The notes: a model not told the origin generated them from the letters alone. Shown: positions 8,239 to 18,989, numbered from the stretch's first letter. The stretch: 64,000 nucleotides of DNA from Halothiobacillaceae bacterium (GCA_028696185.1 JAQVHL010000005.1:33413-97412), one strand, 5' to 3'. A program made the numbers and translations.

Positions 8239-9132
8239 ATGCCCAGCACCGATGCCCTGCTCGACTCGCACCTTAGCTGCCTTCCCCTCATCCATCGCGG
8301 CAAGGTGCGCGACATCTACGACATCGACGCGCACCACCTCCTGATCGTCACCACCGACCGGCTGTCCGCCTTCGACGTCATCCTGCCGACCCCGATTCCG
8401 GACAAGGGCCGCGTACTTACCGCCATCTCCAGGTTCTGGTTCGAACGTACCCGGCACATCGTCCCCAACCATCTGGCCGACGACCTGCGCCTTGAGGATG
8501 CGGTGCCCGATGCCGCCGAACGCGCCCCGCTGGAAGGACGCAGCATGGTAGTGAAAAAACTGCGCGCCCTGCCGGTCGAAGCCATCGTACGCGGCTACCT
8601 GATCGGCTCGGGCTGGAAGGATTACCAGAAGACCGGCGCCGTCTGCGGCATCGCCCTGCCCGAAGGGCTGCGCCTGGCCGACCGCCTGCCGGAGCCGACC
8701 TACACCCCCAGCTCCAAGGCCGCCGTCGGCGAACACGACGAGAACATCGACTACGCCGCCACCGTGCGCCTGCTCGGCGAATCCCTCGCCCGACAGGTGC
8801 GCGATACCAGCCTGCGCCTGTACCGCGAAGCCGCCGAATACGCCCTCTCACGCGGCATCATCATCGCCGACACCAAGTTCGAATTCGGTGTCGACGAGGC
8901 CGGTGCTCTGCACCTGATCGACGAAGCGCTCACCCCGGACTCCTCGCGCTTCTGGCCCGCCGACACCTACGCGCCGGGCATCAGCCCGCCCTCCTTCGAC
9001 AAGCAGTACGTGCGTGACTGGCTGGAAACCCTCGACTGGAACAAAACCCCGCCGGGCCCGGAACTGCCGCCGGAGATCGCCGCGCGCACCGCCGACAAAT
9101 ACCGCGAAGCCCTGCGCCGCCTGACCACCTGA
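8239..9132 (+). CDS. purC: phosphoribosylaminoimidazole-succinocarboxamide synthase
   Basis: 297 residues. SAICAR synthetase joins CAIR and aspartate using ATP in de novo purine synthesis, in the cytoplasm. Recognisable segments are the N-terminal [22 protein letters not shown] [28 protein letters not shown], and [12 protein letters not shown]. It is the longer form (about 300 residues) common outside enterobacteria. It is divergent from the TlpA fusion. Tandem GCGCGACC copies lie just before the start. A candidate -10 (TATAGA) lies near 8178. Confidence 0.95.
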   Translation: MPSTDALLDSHLSCLPLIHRGKVRDIYDIDAHHLLIVTTDRLSAFDVILPTPIPDKGRVLTAISRFWFERTRHIVPNHLADDLRLEDAVPDAAERAPLEGRSMVVKKLRALPVEAIVRGYLIGSGWKDYQKTGAVCGIALPEGLRLADRLPEPTYTPSSKAAVGEHDENIDYAATVRLLGESLARQVRDTSLRLYREAAEYALSRGIIIADTKFEFGVDEAGALHLIDEALTPDSSRFWPADTYAPGISPPSFDKQYVRDWLETLDWNKTPPGPELPPEIAARTADKYREALRRLTT

Positions 9133-9151
9133 CCGACCGGAAGACTGAACC

Positions 9152-9817
9152 ATGTGCGAAAACAGCCCCCCGATCGACAAGCTCGTCAACGGCTTCCGCC
9201 GCTTCCATGACGAACGCTTCGCCCAACGCGACGCCTATTTTCAGGCCCTGGTGCGCGAAGGTCAGTGCCCGCGGGTGCTTTTCCTGGCCTGCTCCGACTC
9301 ACGCGTTGACCCCGCCATCGTCTTCGGCACGGACCCAGGCGACCTGTTCATCATCCGCAACGTCGCCAACATCGTCCCGCCCTACGAGACCAACACCGGT
9401 CAGCACGGCGTCAGCGCCGCCATCGAATACGCGGTCGACGTCCTGGAAGTCGAGCACATCATCATCAACGGCCACTCCCAGTGCGGCGGCATCCGCGCGC
9501 TATGCGAGAACCCCGGCGAAGCCCACATCGACAGCCCCAGCCTCGTCTACCGCTGGCTCGCCCTTGCCCGTCCCGCCTACGACCGCGCCCGCGCCGACTA
9601 CCCCCAGGCACCGGTCGACGAACTGGCCCGCGAATGCGAGAAAGACTCCATCCTCGCCTCGCTGGACAACCTCATGACCTTCCCCATGGTCGAACGCCGC
9701 GTCCGCGAAGGCCGGCTGCAACTGCACGGCTGGTACTTCGACATGGCCGCCGGCAAGCTCCACGGCTATGATCGCAACACCGGGCGTTTCGAACCGCTGG
9801 GACAAACCGCCCCCTGA
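9152..9817 (+). CDS. beta-class carbonic anhydrase
   Basis: 221 residues, no signal peptide, so cytoplasmic. Zinc ligands are Cys47, His108 and Cys111 (ACSDSRVDP and INGHSQCGG), and Asp49/Arg51 form the catalytic dyad. The enzyme interconverts CO2 and bicarbonate. It lies 19 bp after purC and 8 bp before bioD. Besides general bicarbonate supply for carboxylases, it could support an inorganic-carbon economy with the SulP transporter at 36.4-37.8 kb. Confidence 0.93.
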   Translation: MCENSPPIDKLVNGFRRFHDERFAQRDAYFQALVREGQCPRVLFLACSDSRVDPAIVFGTDPGDLFIIRNVANIVPPYETNTGQHGVSAAIEYAVDVLEVEHIIINGHSQCGGIRALCENPGEAHIDSPSLVYRWLALARPAYDRARADYPQAPVDELARECEKDSILASLDNLMTFPMVERRVREGRLQLHGWYFDMAAGKLHGYDRNTGRFEPLGQTAP

Positions 9818-9825
9818 AGCGGGTC

Positions 9826-10488
9826 ATGCGCGGCCTGTTCATCGCCGGCACCGACACCGGCGTCGGCAAAACCCATGTCGCCACCGCGCTTGCCCGGACA
9901 CTCGCGGCGCGGGGCCTGAACGTCGTTCCGCGCAAACCGGCCGAATCCGGTTGCGAGGAGCGCAACGGACAACTCTTTCCCGCCGATGCCGCCGCCCTGC
10001 GTGAGGCCAGCGGCTGGTCCGGGCCACTGCAGCAGGTTTGCCCCTACAGGCTGCGCGCCCCACTGGCCCCGCCCCGTGCCGCACAATTGCAGGGAGAGCG
10101 CCTGAGCCTCCGTGACCTTCAGGCCGCCTGCGCGGACGAAACCGACGGCTTCCTGCTGGTCGAAGGCGCAGGCGGCTTGTACTCACCGCTCGCCGAAGAC
10201 GCACTCAATATCGATCTTGCCCAGGCCCTGAACCTGCCCGTGCTGCTGGTCTGCGAAGACCGGCTCGGCACCCTGAGCCCCACCCTTCTCGCGGTTGAAG
10301 CCCTCTACCGGCGGGGCCTGACACTGGCCGCCGTGGTTCTCAACCGCATCACCCCACAACCCGATACACTCGACAACCGCAGCGATCTGGCCGAATGGTT
10401 GCCTCGCCTTGGCCCGGCGCCCCCTCTCCTCCATAACCTGGAAATCGCAGCCTGGGCCATCAGCATTCACAAGGGAATTGAGAAATAA
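9826..10488 (+). CDS. bioD: dethiobiotin synthetase
   Basis: 220 residues. It closes the ureido ring of dethiobiotin from DAPA, CO2 and ATP in biotin synthesis. The P-loop GTDTGVGKTHVATALA is at the N-terminus, KPAESG carries the substrate lysine context, and VEGAGGLYSPL is the family motif. Its place 8 bp after carbonic anhydrase is functionally plausible since the reaction uses CO2/bicarbonate. The other biotin genes are not in this window. Confidence 0.93.
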   Translation: MRGLFIAGTDTGVGKTHVATALARTLAARGLNVVPRKPAESGCEERNGQLFPADAAALREASGWSGPLQQVCPYRLRAPLAPPRAAQLQGERLSLRDLQAACADETDGFLLVEGAGGLYSPLAEDALNIDLAQALNLPVLLVCEDRLGTLSPTLLAVEALYRRGLTLAAVVLNRITPQPDTLDNRSDLAEWLPRLGPAPPLLHNLEIAAWAISIHKGIEK

Positions 10489-10637
10489 TCTGCAGAAGGC
10501 CCCAAAATGAAAGCTCGCGTGTCCTTGCTGCACAGCGGGCATGCAAAAAAGAGGCAGGAGACCGGGTTCTCAAAGACCAGAAACAGGAAATCCCCACAGC
10601 AGAAATGCCGCAAGGACTTCGTAGGGGGAGCTGCCGG

Positions 10638-10667
10638 GCTGAAAAAGGGTGAGCTACTTTTTTCAGC
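10638..10667. terminator. hairpin between bioD and EF-hand gene
   Basis: GCTGAAAAA (10638-10646) and TTTTTCAGC (10659-10667) pair perfectly around a 12-nt loop between convergent genes. Because the stem itself supplies A and T runs, it may act weakly in both directions. Confidence 0.4.
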
Positions 10668-10743
10668 ACTCAGATAAACACATCAACCATACTGGTAACT
10701 GGAAAGACTCCCCATACACATCCGGAAGGCGCTGCGGGACAAT

Positions 10744-11448
10744 TCATGCCAGCTGTGACAGCCCGCCTCCCACTTCACTCTGCCGTCCCAACCCATAGGC
10801 TTCAGACAAGCGCATGATCTGAAGCAGGACACGCGCGGTCGTTCCGCCTTCACCCGTCGAGTCGCCCGCATCCGAAATGGCAGAGCCTTCATTGCTGCTA
10901 CTCCCAGTGCTGGCCTGTGCCGACTCCTGGTAAGCCATAGCCTCTTTGAGGCTTACCTTACCGTCTCCGTCTGTATCGGCCGCATCGAAGTTCGAGACGA
11001 TACTGGAAATAAGTGCCGAACGCGCGCTATCGGTTTCACCGATTTCCTCAAGCTGCGAACTCAATTCTTCCTGGGTAAACCCCTCATCCTCTTCAGGCGG
11101 AGGGGGCGGAGGCATCATGCCCTCCATCGGCCCACCGCCCTTCATCCTCAAACTTTGAAATTGACTCTCCAGTTCGCTCAGGGCCTGAGCCATTTCATCC
11201 TGTGTCACTTTGCCATCACTATCCCCATCCAGCGATGAAAAGACTTCACTCGCGCTGGCGACTGTTGAAGAGCTCATCTCTCCAAATGCCGTTTCCAGAT
11301 CGCTGACTTCCAGATAGCCCTTTGAGCTGCTATCAAGCTTCGAAAAAAGGTCCTCCGCAATCCGGGACGTATCGGGGCGCTGAGAACGCCCCATAGCGGA
11401 AGCCATCGTCGAAATATAGCCCGCACTACCACTGATAGAACTGACCAT
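10744..11448 (-). CDS. EF-hand calcium-binding protein
   Basis: 234 residues. Three EF-hand loops are readable: a weak one at residues 39-50 (DSSSKGYLEVSD), a canonical one at 74-85 (DGDSDGKVTQDE) and another at 158-169 (DTDGDGKVSLKE). A Met/Pro-rich linker (MMPPPPPPEEDEG) separates the second and third, and the C-terminal third is Ser/Gly-rich. No classical signal peptide is evident, so its location is open. Similar proteins are often labelled XopAW-like calcium-binding, but an effector role is not supported here. The ATG at 11448 follows a clear AAGGAG. A near-CpxR box lies about 100 bp upstream, suggesting it belongs to the regulon of the adjacent two-component system. Confidence 0.82.
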   Translation of the reverse strand: MVSSISGSAGYISTMASAMGRSQRPDTSRIAEDLFSKLDSSSKGYLEVSDLETAFGEMSSSTVASASEVFSSLDGDSDGKVTQDEMAQALSELESQFQSLRMKGGGPMEGMMPPPPPPEEDEGFTQEELSSQLEEIGETDSARSALISSIVSNFDAADTDGDGKVSLKEAMAYQESAQASTGSSSNEGSAISDAGDSTGEGGTTARVLLQIMRLSEAYGLGRQSEVGGGLSQLA

Positions 11449-11543
11449 AATGCACTCCTTAAAAACGTACATGGGTGACACCGATGTGCATAGGCGTCAG
11501 CTTCAGTATGTTCCTTTGCCTTGTTTGCTGGCATCACACCTAG

Positions 11544-11558
11544 GTAAAAGCGTGAAAA
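11544..11558. promoter_or_regulatory. CpxR-box-like site upstream of EF-hand gene
   Basis: GTAAA-N5-GAAAA matches the CpxR consensus GTAAA-N5-GTAAA at 9 of 10 positions, 96-110 bp upstream of the EF-hand gene ATG. Two GTTAA copies spaced 11 bp (11564, 11575) lie next to it and may extend the binding region. Confidence 0.5.
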
Positions 11559-11635
11559 ATCCGGTTAACCCATCGTTAAGAAATCACGAATCTCCCGCAG
11601 GACGACGAGTAGGTGGGTCAAACCCACGTGAAATA

Positions 11636-12169
11636 TCAAGGCTGTACCGCAGAGTGCCAGAACAGACTATCGATGCCAGGGAACTCTCCCTCCCGCGGCC
11701 CTCTTTGGTGCTTGAGCATCACCGCGCGCTGCTCCTGCGTCAGCAGCTGCATGAGCGCCATACGCGTACGAAGGGGCTTGACCCGCATACCGGCAAGCGC
11801 CGTGCCCAGGCGACGGCTTATCTCTTCCATTTGCGCCTCGGTCACGCCATCCTGCTTTTCCATTTTGTATAGATCACGCTCCAGTTCGTGCACCGTCCGG
11901 GCATACGCTTTCATATCGCGTTGCTGATCGCGCAAGAGACGATGGATTTTCAGCGTCTGCTCGTCGCTCAACTCTACCTCATTCAACAAAAACTCAAGAG
12001 GAGGCGGCCCGGCGCATTCGGAACGAGGCAGCGGGGCGACAAGGGGAGGCGGTGGTTCTTTGGATAGGGGGTCCGGCTGTGGCTGTGCCCGAACCAATAG
12101 AGGCAGAAACAATGACACACCGATCAGCAGGGGCATGACCACCCTTTTTGCTGGATTTAAATTGAACAT
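11636..12169 (-). CDS. cpxP: CpxP/Spy-like periplasmic protein
   Basis: 177 residues. A signal peptide (VVMPLLIGVSLFLPLLVRA) is followed by a Pro-rich stretch and a helical region with the LTxxQ-type motifs of CpxP/Spy proteins: VELSDEQTLKIHRLLRDQQ and QLLTQEQRAVMLKHQ. In the family these are periplasmic chaperones, and CpxP inhibits the sensor CpxA. The gene is divergent from a CpxR/CpxA-type pair, exactly the E. coli arrangement, and an exact CpxR box lies between. The symbol is by family and position. Confidence 0.75.
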   Translation of the reverse strand: MFNLNPAKRVVMPLLIGVSLFLPLLVRAQPQPDPLSKEPPPPLVAPLPRSECAGPPPLEFLLNEVELSDEQTLKIHRLLRDQQRDMKAYARTVHELERDLYKMEKQDGVTEAQMEEISRRLGTALAGMRVKPLRTRMALMQLLTQEQRAVMLKHQRGPREGEFPGIDSLFWHSAVQP

Positions 12170-12256
12170 GAAACCCTCTTCGCAAAACGCATCTCACCGG
12201 GACATTCCGGCCCAAAAAGTGTGCGCCGAGCCGACGTTAACAGGGGAAGACGCCAG

Positions 12257-12271
12257 GTAAAATCAAGTAAA
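12257..12271. promoter_or_regulatory. CpxR box
   Basis: An exact GTAAA-N5-GTAAA tandem lies 88-102 bp upstream of the cpxP-like ATG and about 80 bp upstream of the cpxR-like ATG. It matches the established CpxR-P recognition sequence and would let the regulator control both divergent units. Confidence 0.75.
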
Positions 12272-12350
12272 TCCGGCCCGGCATGGCGGAGATTCCTGTT
12301 CGGATTCCGTATCATATCGTCATGATTCTCACCCTCTTTCCTGAAGACCG

Positions 12351-13040
12351 ATGAGCAAACTCCTGTTGGTAGATGACGATATGGAGCTTAGCGGGCTGCT
12401 GAGCGACTATCTAAGCCGGGAAGGCTACAGCGTAAGCACGGCATGTAATGGCGAGGATGGCGTCCGGGAAGCCCTGAGTGGCAACTACGACCTGATCGTT
12501 CTCGACATCATGATGCCCGGAATGAACGGAATCGATGCCCTTCGCGCCATCCGCGCAGCGAGCGCCCTGCCCGTGCTGATGTTGACAGCGCGTGGCGATG
12601 ATATTGATCGAATTGTCGGCTTTGAACTGGGCGCCGACGACTATGTCCCCAAACCTTTCAACCCAAGGGAACTGGCTGCCCGTATCCGGGCCATCCTGCG
12701 TCGCATCCGGAGCGCATCCGCTGAAGCGGCCTCTGCCGCCCCTTTGCAGGCCGGTCCATTGGAGCTTTGGCCTGAACGGCGCCTCGCCAGTTGGGCTGGT
12801 CAGACACTGAAGCTGACCAGCACTGAATTCAATCTGCTGGAAGTCCTGATTCGACATGCGGGACGTCCCGTAGGAAAACCGGAGCTTTCCGAACAAGGCT
12901 TGGGACGGCCGCTGGCGCGGTATGACCGCAGTATCGATGTACACATGAGTAGCCTGCGCCACAAGCTCGGGAGCTTCGCGGACGGACGCTCCTGTATCCA
13001 GACCGTACGCGGAATGGGATACCAACTGCTCAAGGCATGA
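12351..13040 (+). CDS. cpxR: OmpR/CpxR-family response regulator
   Basis: 229 residues. The receiver domain (1-118) has the acidic pocket VDDD, phospho-acceptor Asp52 in VLDIMMPG, the conserved Thr in MLTARGDD and Lys in VPKPF. The C-terminal winged helix (about 135-229) has LTSTEFNLLEVLIRHAGRPV and SIDVHMSSLRHKL, typical of OmpR-type regulators. Its stop overlaps the kinase start by 4 bp. The exact CpxR box upstream and the divergent cpxP-like gene argue for a Cpx envelope-stress system with autoregulation. Confidence 0.88.
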   Translation: MSKLLLVDDDMELSGLLSDYLSREGYSVSTACNGEDGVREALSGNYDLIVLDIMMPGMNGIDALRAIRAASALPVLMLTARGDDIDRIVGFELGADDYVPKPFNPRELAARIRAILRRIRSASAEAASAAPLQAGPLELWPERRLASWAGQTLKLTSTEFNLLEVLIRHAGRPVGKPELSEQGLGRPLARYDRSIDVHMSSLRHKLGSFADGRSCIQTVRGMGYQLLKA

Positions 13041-14458
13041 GAATGGGTCGTTTATTCTGGAAGTTCTTTCTTGCCTTCTGGCTGGCACTCCTGCTCGCTG
13101 CCGCAGGCACCGGAACTGGAGTTTGGCTGCACAAGCGCAGCCTTGAACAGGAAAAAGAGCTCCCTCTGGCGAAGATGGACGAGGCCCTCTGGTTACGCAC
13201 AGCCGCATTGGCATTCCAGCATGGAGGAAATGAAGCGGTACGCCATTTACTGTCTGAACAGCAACGAACGGGGCAAGCCCAGCTCCTGGCTGTGGATGCC
13301 CAAGGACATGAGCTTTTGGGACGTCCGCTTCCCCCGCATCTGCTCGAACACGTACCCCAAGGACAAGACAGCACAAACCGGATGCTGATAACGGACCGAA
13401 ACGGTCAACAGCTCCTTCTGCTCCTGGACAGGCCGAATACACGGACGCCCCCTCCCCCGGCGCCACGGGAACACGCCACCAAGCCCCCTCCGCCCCCCTT
13501 CCCCCACCAACCCGGTTCAGAACCGCCCAAACCCCCGGCCGGTTTATTGCTCGCCTTCGGCCTGCTCGCCAGTTTAGCCTTTAGTGCCTTGGCGGCCTGG
13601 TATCTCTCCCGTCCGATTCGCAATCTGCGCTGGGCACTGCGTCAGGTCGAGGAGGGGCGCCTGGATACCCGAGTACACCCCCTGATGGGGCGGCATAACG
13701 ATGAGATCGGGGACCTTGGTGCTGATTTCGACCGTATGGCCCACCAGTTGGAAACTCTCGTCAACGCACAGAAACGCCTGCTGCATGATGTTTCCCATGA
13801 ACTGCGCTCTCCTCTGGCCAGACTGCGTATCGCGGTCGAACTGGCACGTCAGCAACCCGGCCAAATTGCAACCCACCTTGACCGTATCGAGCATGAATCC
13901 GCTCGCCTGGATCGTCTGGTTGGCGAGGTGCTCACCCTGGCGCGCCTTGAGTCCGGGATGACGCATACCCCCGGAGAGCGTTTTTCCCTGGGCGCACTGC
14001 TTGCCGATGTTGTGGAAGACGCCCGCTTCGAGGCTACCGAAAGCGGATGCCATGTCGAGCTGAGCGATCTCGCGATGGGAAAGGATCAACTCTTCGGAGA
14101 ACCCGAGTTGCTGCACCGGGCGCTCGACAACATCATTCGCAATGCATTGCAACATAGCCCCGCTCATGGGCAGGTCGCCATACACTTGAGCAATCGTGAC
14201 GGCAAGCTGGTTTTGAGCATCGCCGATAACGGTCCAGGCGTTCCTGAAAATGAATTACACAGCATTTTCGAACCATTTCACCGGGGGCGCCATGCCAGAA
14301 AAGGCTCAGGATATGGACTGGGTCTCGCCATTGCTCGCCGCGCGATCGAGCGCCATGCCGGTTCAATCGCCGCAAGCAATCGCCCGGAAGGGGGACTGTG
14401 CATCACTATTGAATGGCCGCGAGATGAAGTCAGAGAAACAGCCCGTGTGAGTGCATGA
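13037..14458 (+). CDS. cpxA: CpxA-like sensor histidine kinase
   Basis: 473 residues. TM1 is about residues 7-30 and TM2 170-190, enclosing a periplasmic sensor of about 140 residues. That sensor ends in a strongly Pro-rich tract (residues 133-168), an unusual extension. HAMP follows at 190-243. The dimerisation/phosphoacceptor box LLHDVSHELRSPL places the His at 254. Catalytic boxes are N (DNIIRNALQHS), G1 (DNGPGVPE) and G2 (GYGLGLAIARR). It should autophosphorylate and control the adjacent regulator in response to envelope stress. An ATG at 13043 is an alternative start. Confidence 0.87.
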   Translation: MRMGRLFWKFFLAFWLALLLAAAGTGTGVWLHKRSLEQEKELPLAKMDEALWLRTAALAFQHGGNEAVRHLLSEQQRTGQAQLLAVDAQGHELLGRPLPPHLLEHVPQGQDSTNRMLITDRNGQQLLLLLDRPNTRTPPPPAPREHATKPPPPPFPHQPGSEPPKPPAGLLLAFGLLASLAFSALAAWYLSRPIRNLRWALRQVEEGRLDTRVHPLMGRHNDEIGDLGADFDRMAHQLETLVNAQKRLLHDVSHELRSPLARLRIAVELARQQPGQIATHLDRIEHESARLDRLVGEVLTLARLESGMTHTPGERFSLGALLADVVEDARFEATESGCHVELSDLAMGKDQLFGEPELLHRALDNIIRNALQHSPAHGQVAIHLSNRDGKLVLSIADNGPGVPENELHSIFEPFHRGRHARKGSGYGLGLAIARRAIERHAGSIAASNRPEGGLCITIEWPRDEVRETARVSA

Positions 14459-14611
14459 GGGGCTTCCCTTCAATACGCCATACAAAGCACCCGCCTTTTG
14501 CTTCGTCGAGCCGCCCGGCCGCGACGGACTTTTGAACGGCATGTACTTGCCGTACTTGATGTTCGCGTACCAAACCACTTTTAAAACCGGTTTATGGATT
14601 TGTCGTGACAA

Positions 14612-14638
14612 AAAAGGGCGCCTGGGCGCCCTTTTTGT
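14612..14638. terminator. bidirectional intrinsic terminator
   Basis: A GGGCGC/GCGCCC stem with a 4-nt loop is flanked by six A on the left and five T on the right. It lies between the convergent cpxA-like gene and ilvC and should stop transcription from both sides. Confidence 0.85.
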
Positions 14639-14657
14639 AATCCGCAGATTGATGCGA

Positions 14658-15743
<1,086 letters not shown>

Positions 15744-16235
15744 TCAGACGGTCATGCCGCGTGGACCACGACTGATGCCCAGCGCGCCGGAACGCACCAC
15801 CTCAATGACAGGGATGCGCCCCAGGGCCTCGATAAAGGCATCGAGCTTCTCGCCGGGGCCGACGAGCTGCGCGGTGTAGCTGGTTTCGGTGACGTCGATG
15901 ATATTGCCCCGGAAGATTTCGCACAGACGCATGACTTCATCGCGGTCGGCACCCGCCGCCTGCAGCTTGATGAGCATCAGCTCGCGCTCGATGTGCGGGG
16001 CATCCTCGATGTCCTGCACCTTGACCACTTCGATGAGCTTGTTCAGTTGCTTCAATATCTGTTCGATGATCTGGTCATCGCCGCGGGTGACCAGCGTCAG
16101 GCGCGAGAGGGTATCGTCCTGGGTAGGCGCCACGCACAGCGACTCGATGTTGTAGCCGCGCGCCGAGAACAGACCGGCAACGCGCGACAGCGCGCCCGCC
16201 TCGTTTTCCATGAGGATGGAGATGATGTGCCGCAT
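15744..16235 (-). CDS. ilvH: acetolactate synthase small (regulatory) subunit
   Basis: 163 residues. The N-terminal ACT domain (RHIISILMENEAGALSRVAGLFSARGYN) binds branched-chain amino acids for feedback inhibition; the C-terminal half is the usual ALS-small-subunit domain. It begins 3 bp after the large subunit stop, indicating coupled expression and a matched complex. Confidence 0.95.
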   Translation of the reverse strand: MRHIISILMENEAGALSRVAGLFSARGYNIESLCVAPTQDDTLSRLTLVTRGDDQIIEQILKQLNKLIEVVKVQDIEDAPHIERELMLIKLQAAGADRDEVMRLCEIFRGNIIDVTETSYTAQLVGPGEKLDAFIEALGRIPVIEVVRSGALGISRGPRGMTV

Positions 16236-16238
16236 CGC

Positions 16239-17939
16239 TTATACCAGAATCATTTCGTTGAGGCCGGCGCCGGCCGGAACCATCGGGTAGACGTTTTCCG
16301 TGGGATCGGTCTGGAAATCCATGAACACCAGACGGTCCTTGAGGGCAAAGGCTTCGCGCAGGGCGCCTTCGACATCGCCCGGTTTCTCGATACGCATGCC
16401 GACATGACCGTAGGCTTCCGCGAGCTTGACGAAATCCGGCAGGGCTTCCATGTAGCTCATCGCGTAGCGACCGGAATAGAAAAACTCCTGCCACTGACGG
16501 ACCATGCCCAGATAGCGGTTATTGAGACTCACCACCTTGACCGGCAGATAGTACTGCAGGGCGGTGGACAGCTCCTGGATGTTCATCTGGATGCTGCCTT
16601 CGCCGGTAATGCAGACCACTTCCGCCTCCGGAAAAGCCGTTTTCACCCCCAACGCCGCAGGCAGGCCGAACCCCATGGTGCCCAGCCCACCGGAATTGAT
16701 CCAGCGGTTGGGTTTGTCGAAGCGGTAGTACTGCGCGGCCCACATCTGGTGCTGACCCACATCGGAGGTGACATAGGCATCGCCACCGGTGATTTCCCAC
16801 AGCTTTTCGACGACGTACTGCGGCTTGATGACCTCGTCGCTCATCCGGTAGCGCAGGCAGTTCATGCCGCGCCATTCCTCGATCTGCGCCCACCAGGCCT
16901 TGAGCGCCTCGCCGTCCGGCTGGCCACCTTCGTGTTCGAGCAGGCGGATCATCTCCTGCAGAACCGTGTCGACCTCGCCGACGATGGGTACATCGACCTT
17001 CACGTTCTTGGAAATAGAAGCCGGATCGACATCGATGTGGACGATCTTCGCCGTCGGGCAGAACTTGGCCAGATTCCCGGTGACGCGATCATCGAAGCGG
17101 GCGCCGATGGCAATCAGCACATCGCAATGGTGCATCGCCATATTGGCTTCATAGGTGCCGTGCATGCCCAGCATGCCGACGAACTGGCGGTCACTGGCCG
17201 GATAGCCGCCCAGCCCCATCAGGGTGTTGGTGATGGGAAAGCCCAGCTGGCGCGTCAGACGGGTCAGCGGTTCGGCCGCGCGCCCAAGGATGACGCCGCC
17301 TCCGCTGTAGATCATCGGGCGCTTCGCGGCGAGCATCATTTCCACCGCACGACGGATCTGCCCCGGATGTCCTTTGACGGTCGGGTTGTAGGACCGCATG
17401 CGGATCTGATCGGGGTAGACGAACGGCACCTTGACCTTGGGGTCGGTCACATCCTTGGGAATATCCACCAGCACCGGCCCCGGACGGCCCGTGCTGGCGA
17501 TATAGAAGGCTTTCTTGATGGTCTCGGCAATGTCGTTGACATCCTTGACCAGGAAGTTGTGCTTCACGCAGGGGCGGGTGATGCCAACGTTGTCGACTTC
17601 CTGAAAGGCATCGTTACCAATCAGCGAGGTAGGCACCTGCCCGGTCAGAACGACCAGCGGGATGGAATCCATATAGGCCGTGGCGATGCCCGTGACTGCA
17701 TTGGTCGCGCCCGGCCCCGAGGTGACGAGCACCACCCCGGTGCGGCCGGTGGCGCGGGCATAACCGTCAGCGGCATGTACGGCCCCCTGTTCGTGGCGCA
17801 CCAGCACATGCTTCACCTGATCCTGCTGAAAAAGCGCATCATAAATGTGCAGCACCGCGCCACCGGGATAGCCGAAGACGTGCTCGACGCCTTCTTCCTG
17901 CAGACAGCGGACCAGAATTTCAGCTCCGGACAGGTTCAC
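16239..17939 (-). CDS. ilvI: acetolactate synthase large (catalytic) subunit
   Basis: 566 residues. This ThDP enzyme condenses two pyruvates, or pyruvate with 2-oxobutyrate, as the first common step of branched-chain amino-acid synthesis. The N-terminal catalytic Glu lies after [14 protein letters not shown]; the ThDP/Mg motif starts at GEGSIQMN and runs to LNNRYLGMV. The GTG at 17939 is chosen because GAGGAG sits about 7 nt upstream and the protein then starts [12 protein letters not shown] as in homologues. An ATG 31 codons upstream would add an atypical tail. It could equally be called ilvB. Confidence 0.95.
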   Translation of the reverse strand: MNLSGAEILVRCLQEEGVEHVFGYPGGAVLHIYDALFQQDQVKHVLVRHEQGAVHAADGYARATGRTGVVLVTSGPGATNAVTGIATAYMDSIPLVVLTGQVPTSLIGNDAFQEVDNVGITRPCVKHNFLVKDVNDIAETIKKAFYIASTGRPGPVLVDIPKDVTDPKVKVPFVYPDQIRMRSYNPTVKGHPGQIRRAVEMMLAAKRPMIYSGGGVILGRAAEPLTRLTRQLGFPITNTLMGLGGYPASDRQFVGMLGMHGTYEANMAMHHCDVLIAIGARFDDRVTGNLAKFCPTAKIVHIDVDPASISKNVKVDVPIVGEVDTVLQEMIRLLEHEGGQPDGEALKAWWAQIEEWRGMNCLRYRMSDEVIKPQYVVEKLWEITGGDAYVTSDVGQHQMWAAQYYRFDKPNRWINSGGLGTMGFGLPAALGVKTAFPEAEVVCITGEGSIQMNIQELSTALQYYLPVKVVSLNNRYLGMVRQWQEFFYSGRYAMSYMEALPDFVKLAEAYGHVGMRIEKPGDVEGALREAFALKDRLVFMDFQTDPTENVYPMVPAGAGLNEMILV

Positions 17940-18065
17940 CAGCTCTCTCCTCGCGAGCTCGCCGCCCCTGGGCGACGGGCAACCATAGTTAGGGGAACCG
18001 GCGATTTTAATGAAACCCAGCCGGAATATCACTCACTAATCACGGGCTGATCCTGTCAGGCTTGT

Positions 18066-18989
18066 TCACTGTGCCCATACGGGCGCATCCAAATTTGCGG
18101 CCAGCCGGCCGCCGGAGGCGGTGCGCAGTACGGACTGAACCGCATCCGGCGAGTCGCGCAGGCTCATGAAATTCGGCCCGTTTCCTGTCATGCGTATACC
18201 AGGAAAAAACAGCGCCAGGCGGTAGCGCAGGTGCAGCGCCTCCGCCTTGTTACCCCGCACGAGGATTTCATAAGGCAGCCAGGCCCAACGGCGCTGCTGC
18301 CCGTCATCGATCCTGCCCAACAGCCAGTTCTCGTTGGCCTCATGAGGGTTTTCCGGGTGCAGACTGACACCGAACACGGTCTGCTGCGTCCCCGGAATAT
18401 CAACGCGATACACTTTTCCGACACCGCCGGCCTGTCGGGCCAGATTGGCCTCAATGGCCCTCACGGCCGCTTCGTGGCTTGGATAATCGCCCAGATCATA
18501 GGACTCGCCAAAGGTTTCCATCCCGAATCCGTAGCGATAGCCGGCCAGATCCTTTTCCTGAAACCCTTCGGCACCGAACGGCTGCCCACCGCCCATTGCC
18601 CTGTCAAAAGCGTCGGAAAGCCCCCCCAATGCACTGCCCATACGGTAGGCCACCGCCTGATACGTCAGCGAAGTCCACACGGGTACCACCCCAGAGGGGG
18701 TAGCCGTGAGCCCCACCCGCACCACAGCCCCATAGCCACCTCGCGGCGTCATCGCCGCCTGCCTTTTCAGCTCCGGATGGGTGAAGGCCAGAACCAGCGC
18801 ATCCGGCCCCGGCGCCAGGCGCCCCACGAGTTCGAAACCCGCGCCGGACGCGGCAATATCCAGTTGCGCGGCCACTTCCTCCAGCGAGCCCGCGCGTGGC
18901 ACTCCCGCGACGAAAGGCTTGAGCGCGGCCTGAGCCGCCGTTACACCCAACACCCCGAACAACACAACGACTGCCCAGAATTTATTCAT
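18066..18989 (-). CDS. secreted protein, possible DUF302-like N-terminal half
   Basis: 307 residues with a clear signal peptide (NKFWAVVVLFGVLGVTAAQA). The region around residues 35-110, including SLEEVAAQLDIAASGAGFELVGR and AFTHPELKRQAA, resembles DUF302 domains in pattern, but this is a weak reading. The remainder (PSHEAAVRAIEANLARQ and a tail rich in Trp and Tyr) is unrecognised. The ATG at 18989 starts the signal peptide. It lies 127 bp downstream of the FadL-family gene on the same strand, behind that gene's terminator-like hairpin. A joint role at the outer membrane is a guess. Confidence 0.65.
   Translation of the reverse strand: MNKFWAVVVLFGVLGVTAAQAALKPFVAGVPRAGSLEEVAAQLDIAASGAGFELVGRLAPGPDALVLAFTHPELKRQAAMTPRGGYGAVVRVGLTATPSGVVPVWTSLTYQAVAYRMGSALGGLSDAFDRAMGGGQPFGAEGFQEKDLAGYRYGFGMETFGESYDLGDYPSHEAAVRAIEANLARQAGGVGKVYRVDIPGTQQTVFGVSLHPENPHEANENWLLGRIDDGQQRRWAWLPYEILVRGNKAEALHLRYRLALFFPGIRMTGNGPNFMSLRDSPDAVQSVLRTASGGRLAANLDAPVWAQ

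Noticed and set aside
10460..10892. Two 69-codon minus-strand frames between bioD and the EF-hand gene
   Set aside because: No ribosome-binding sites, overlap with real genes at their ends, no recognisable sequence.
17935..17990. A 16-codon possible leader peptide ending over the ilvI start
   Set aside because: No ribosome-binding site and no run of Val, Leu or Ile codons expected for attenuation.
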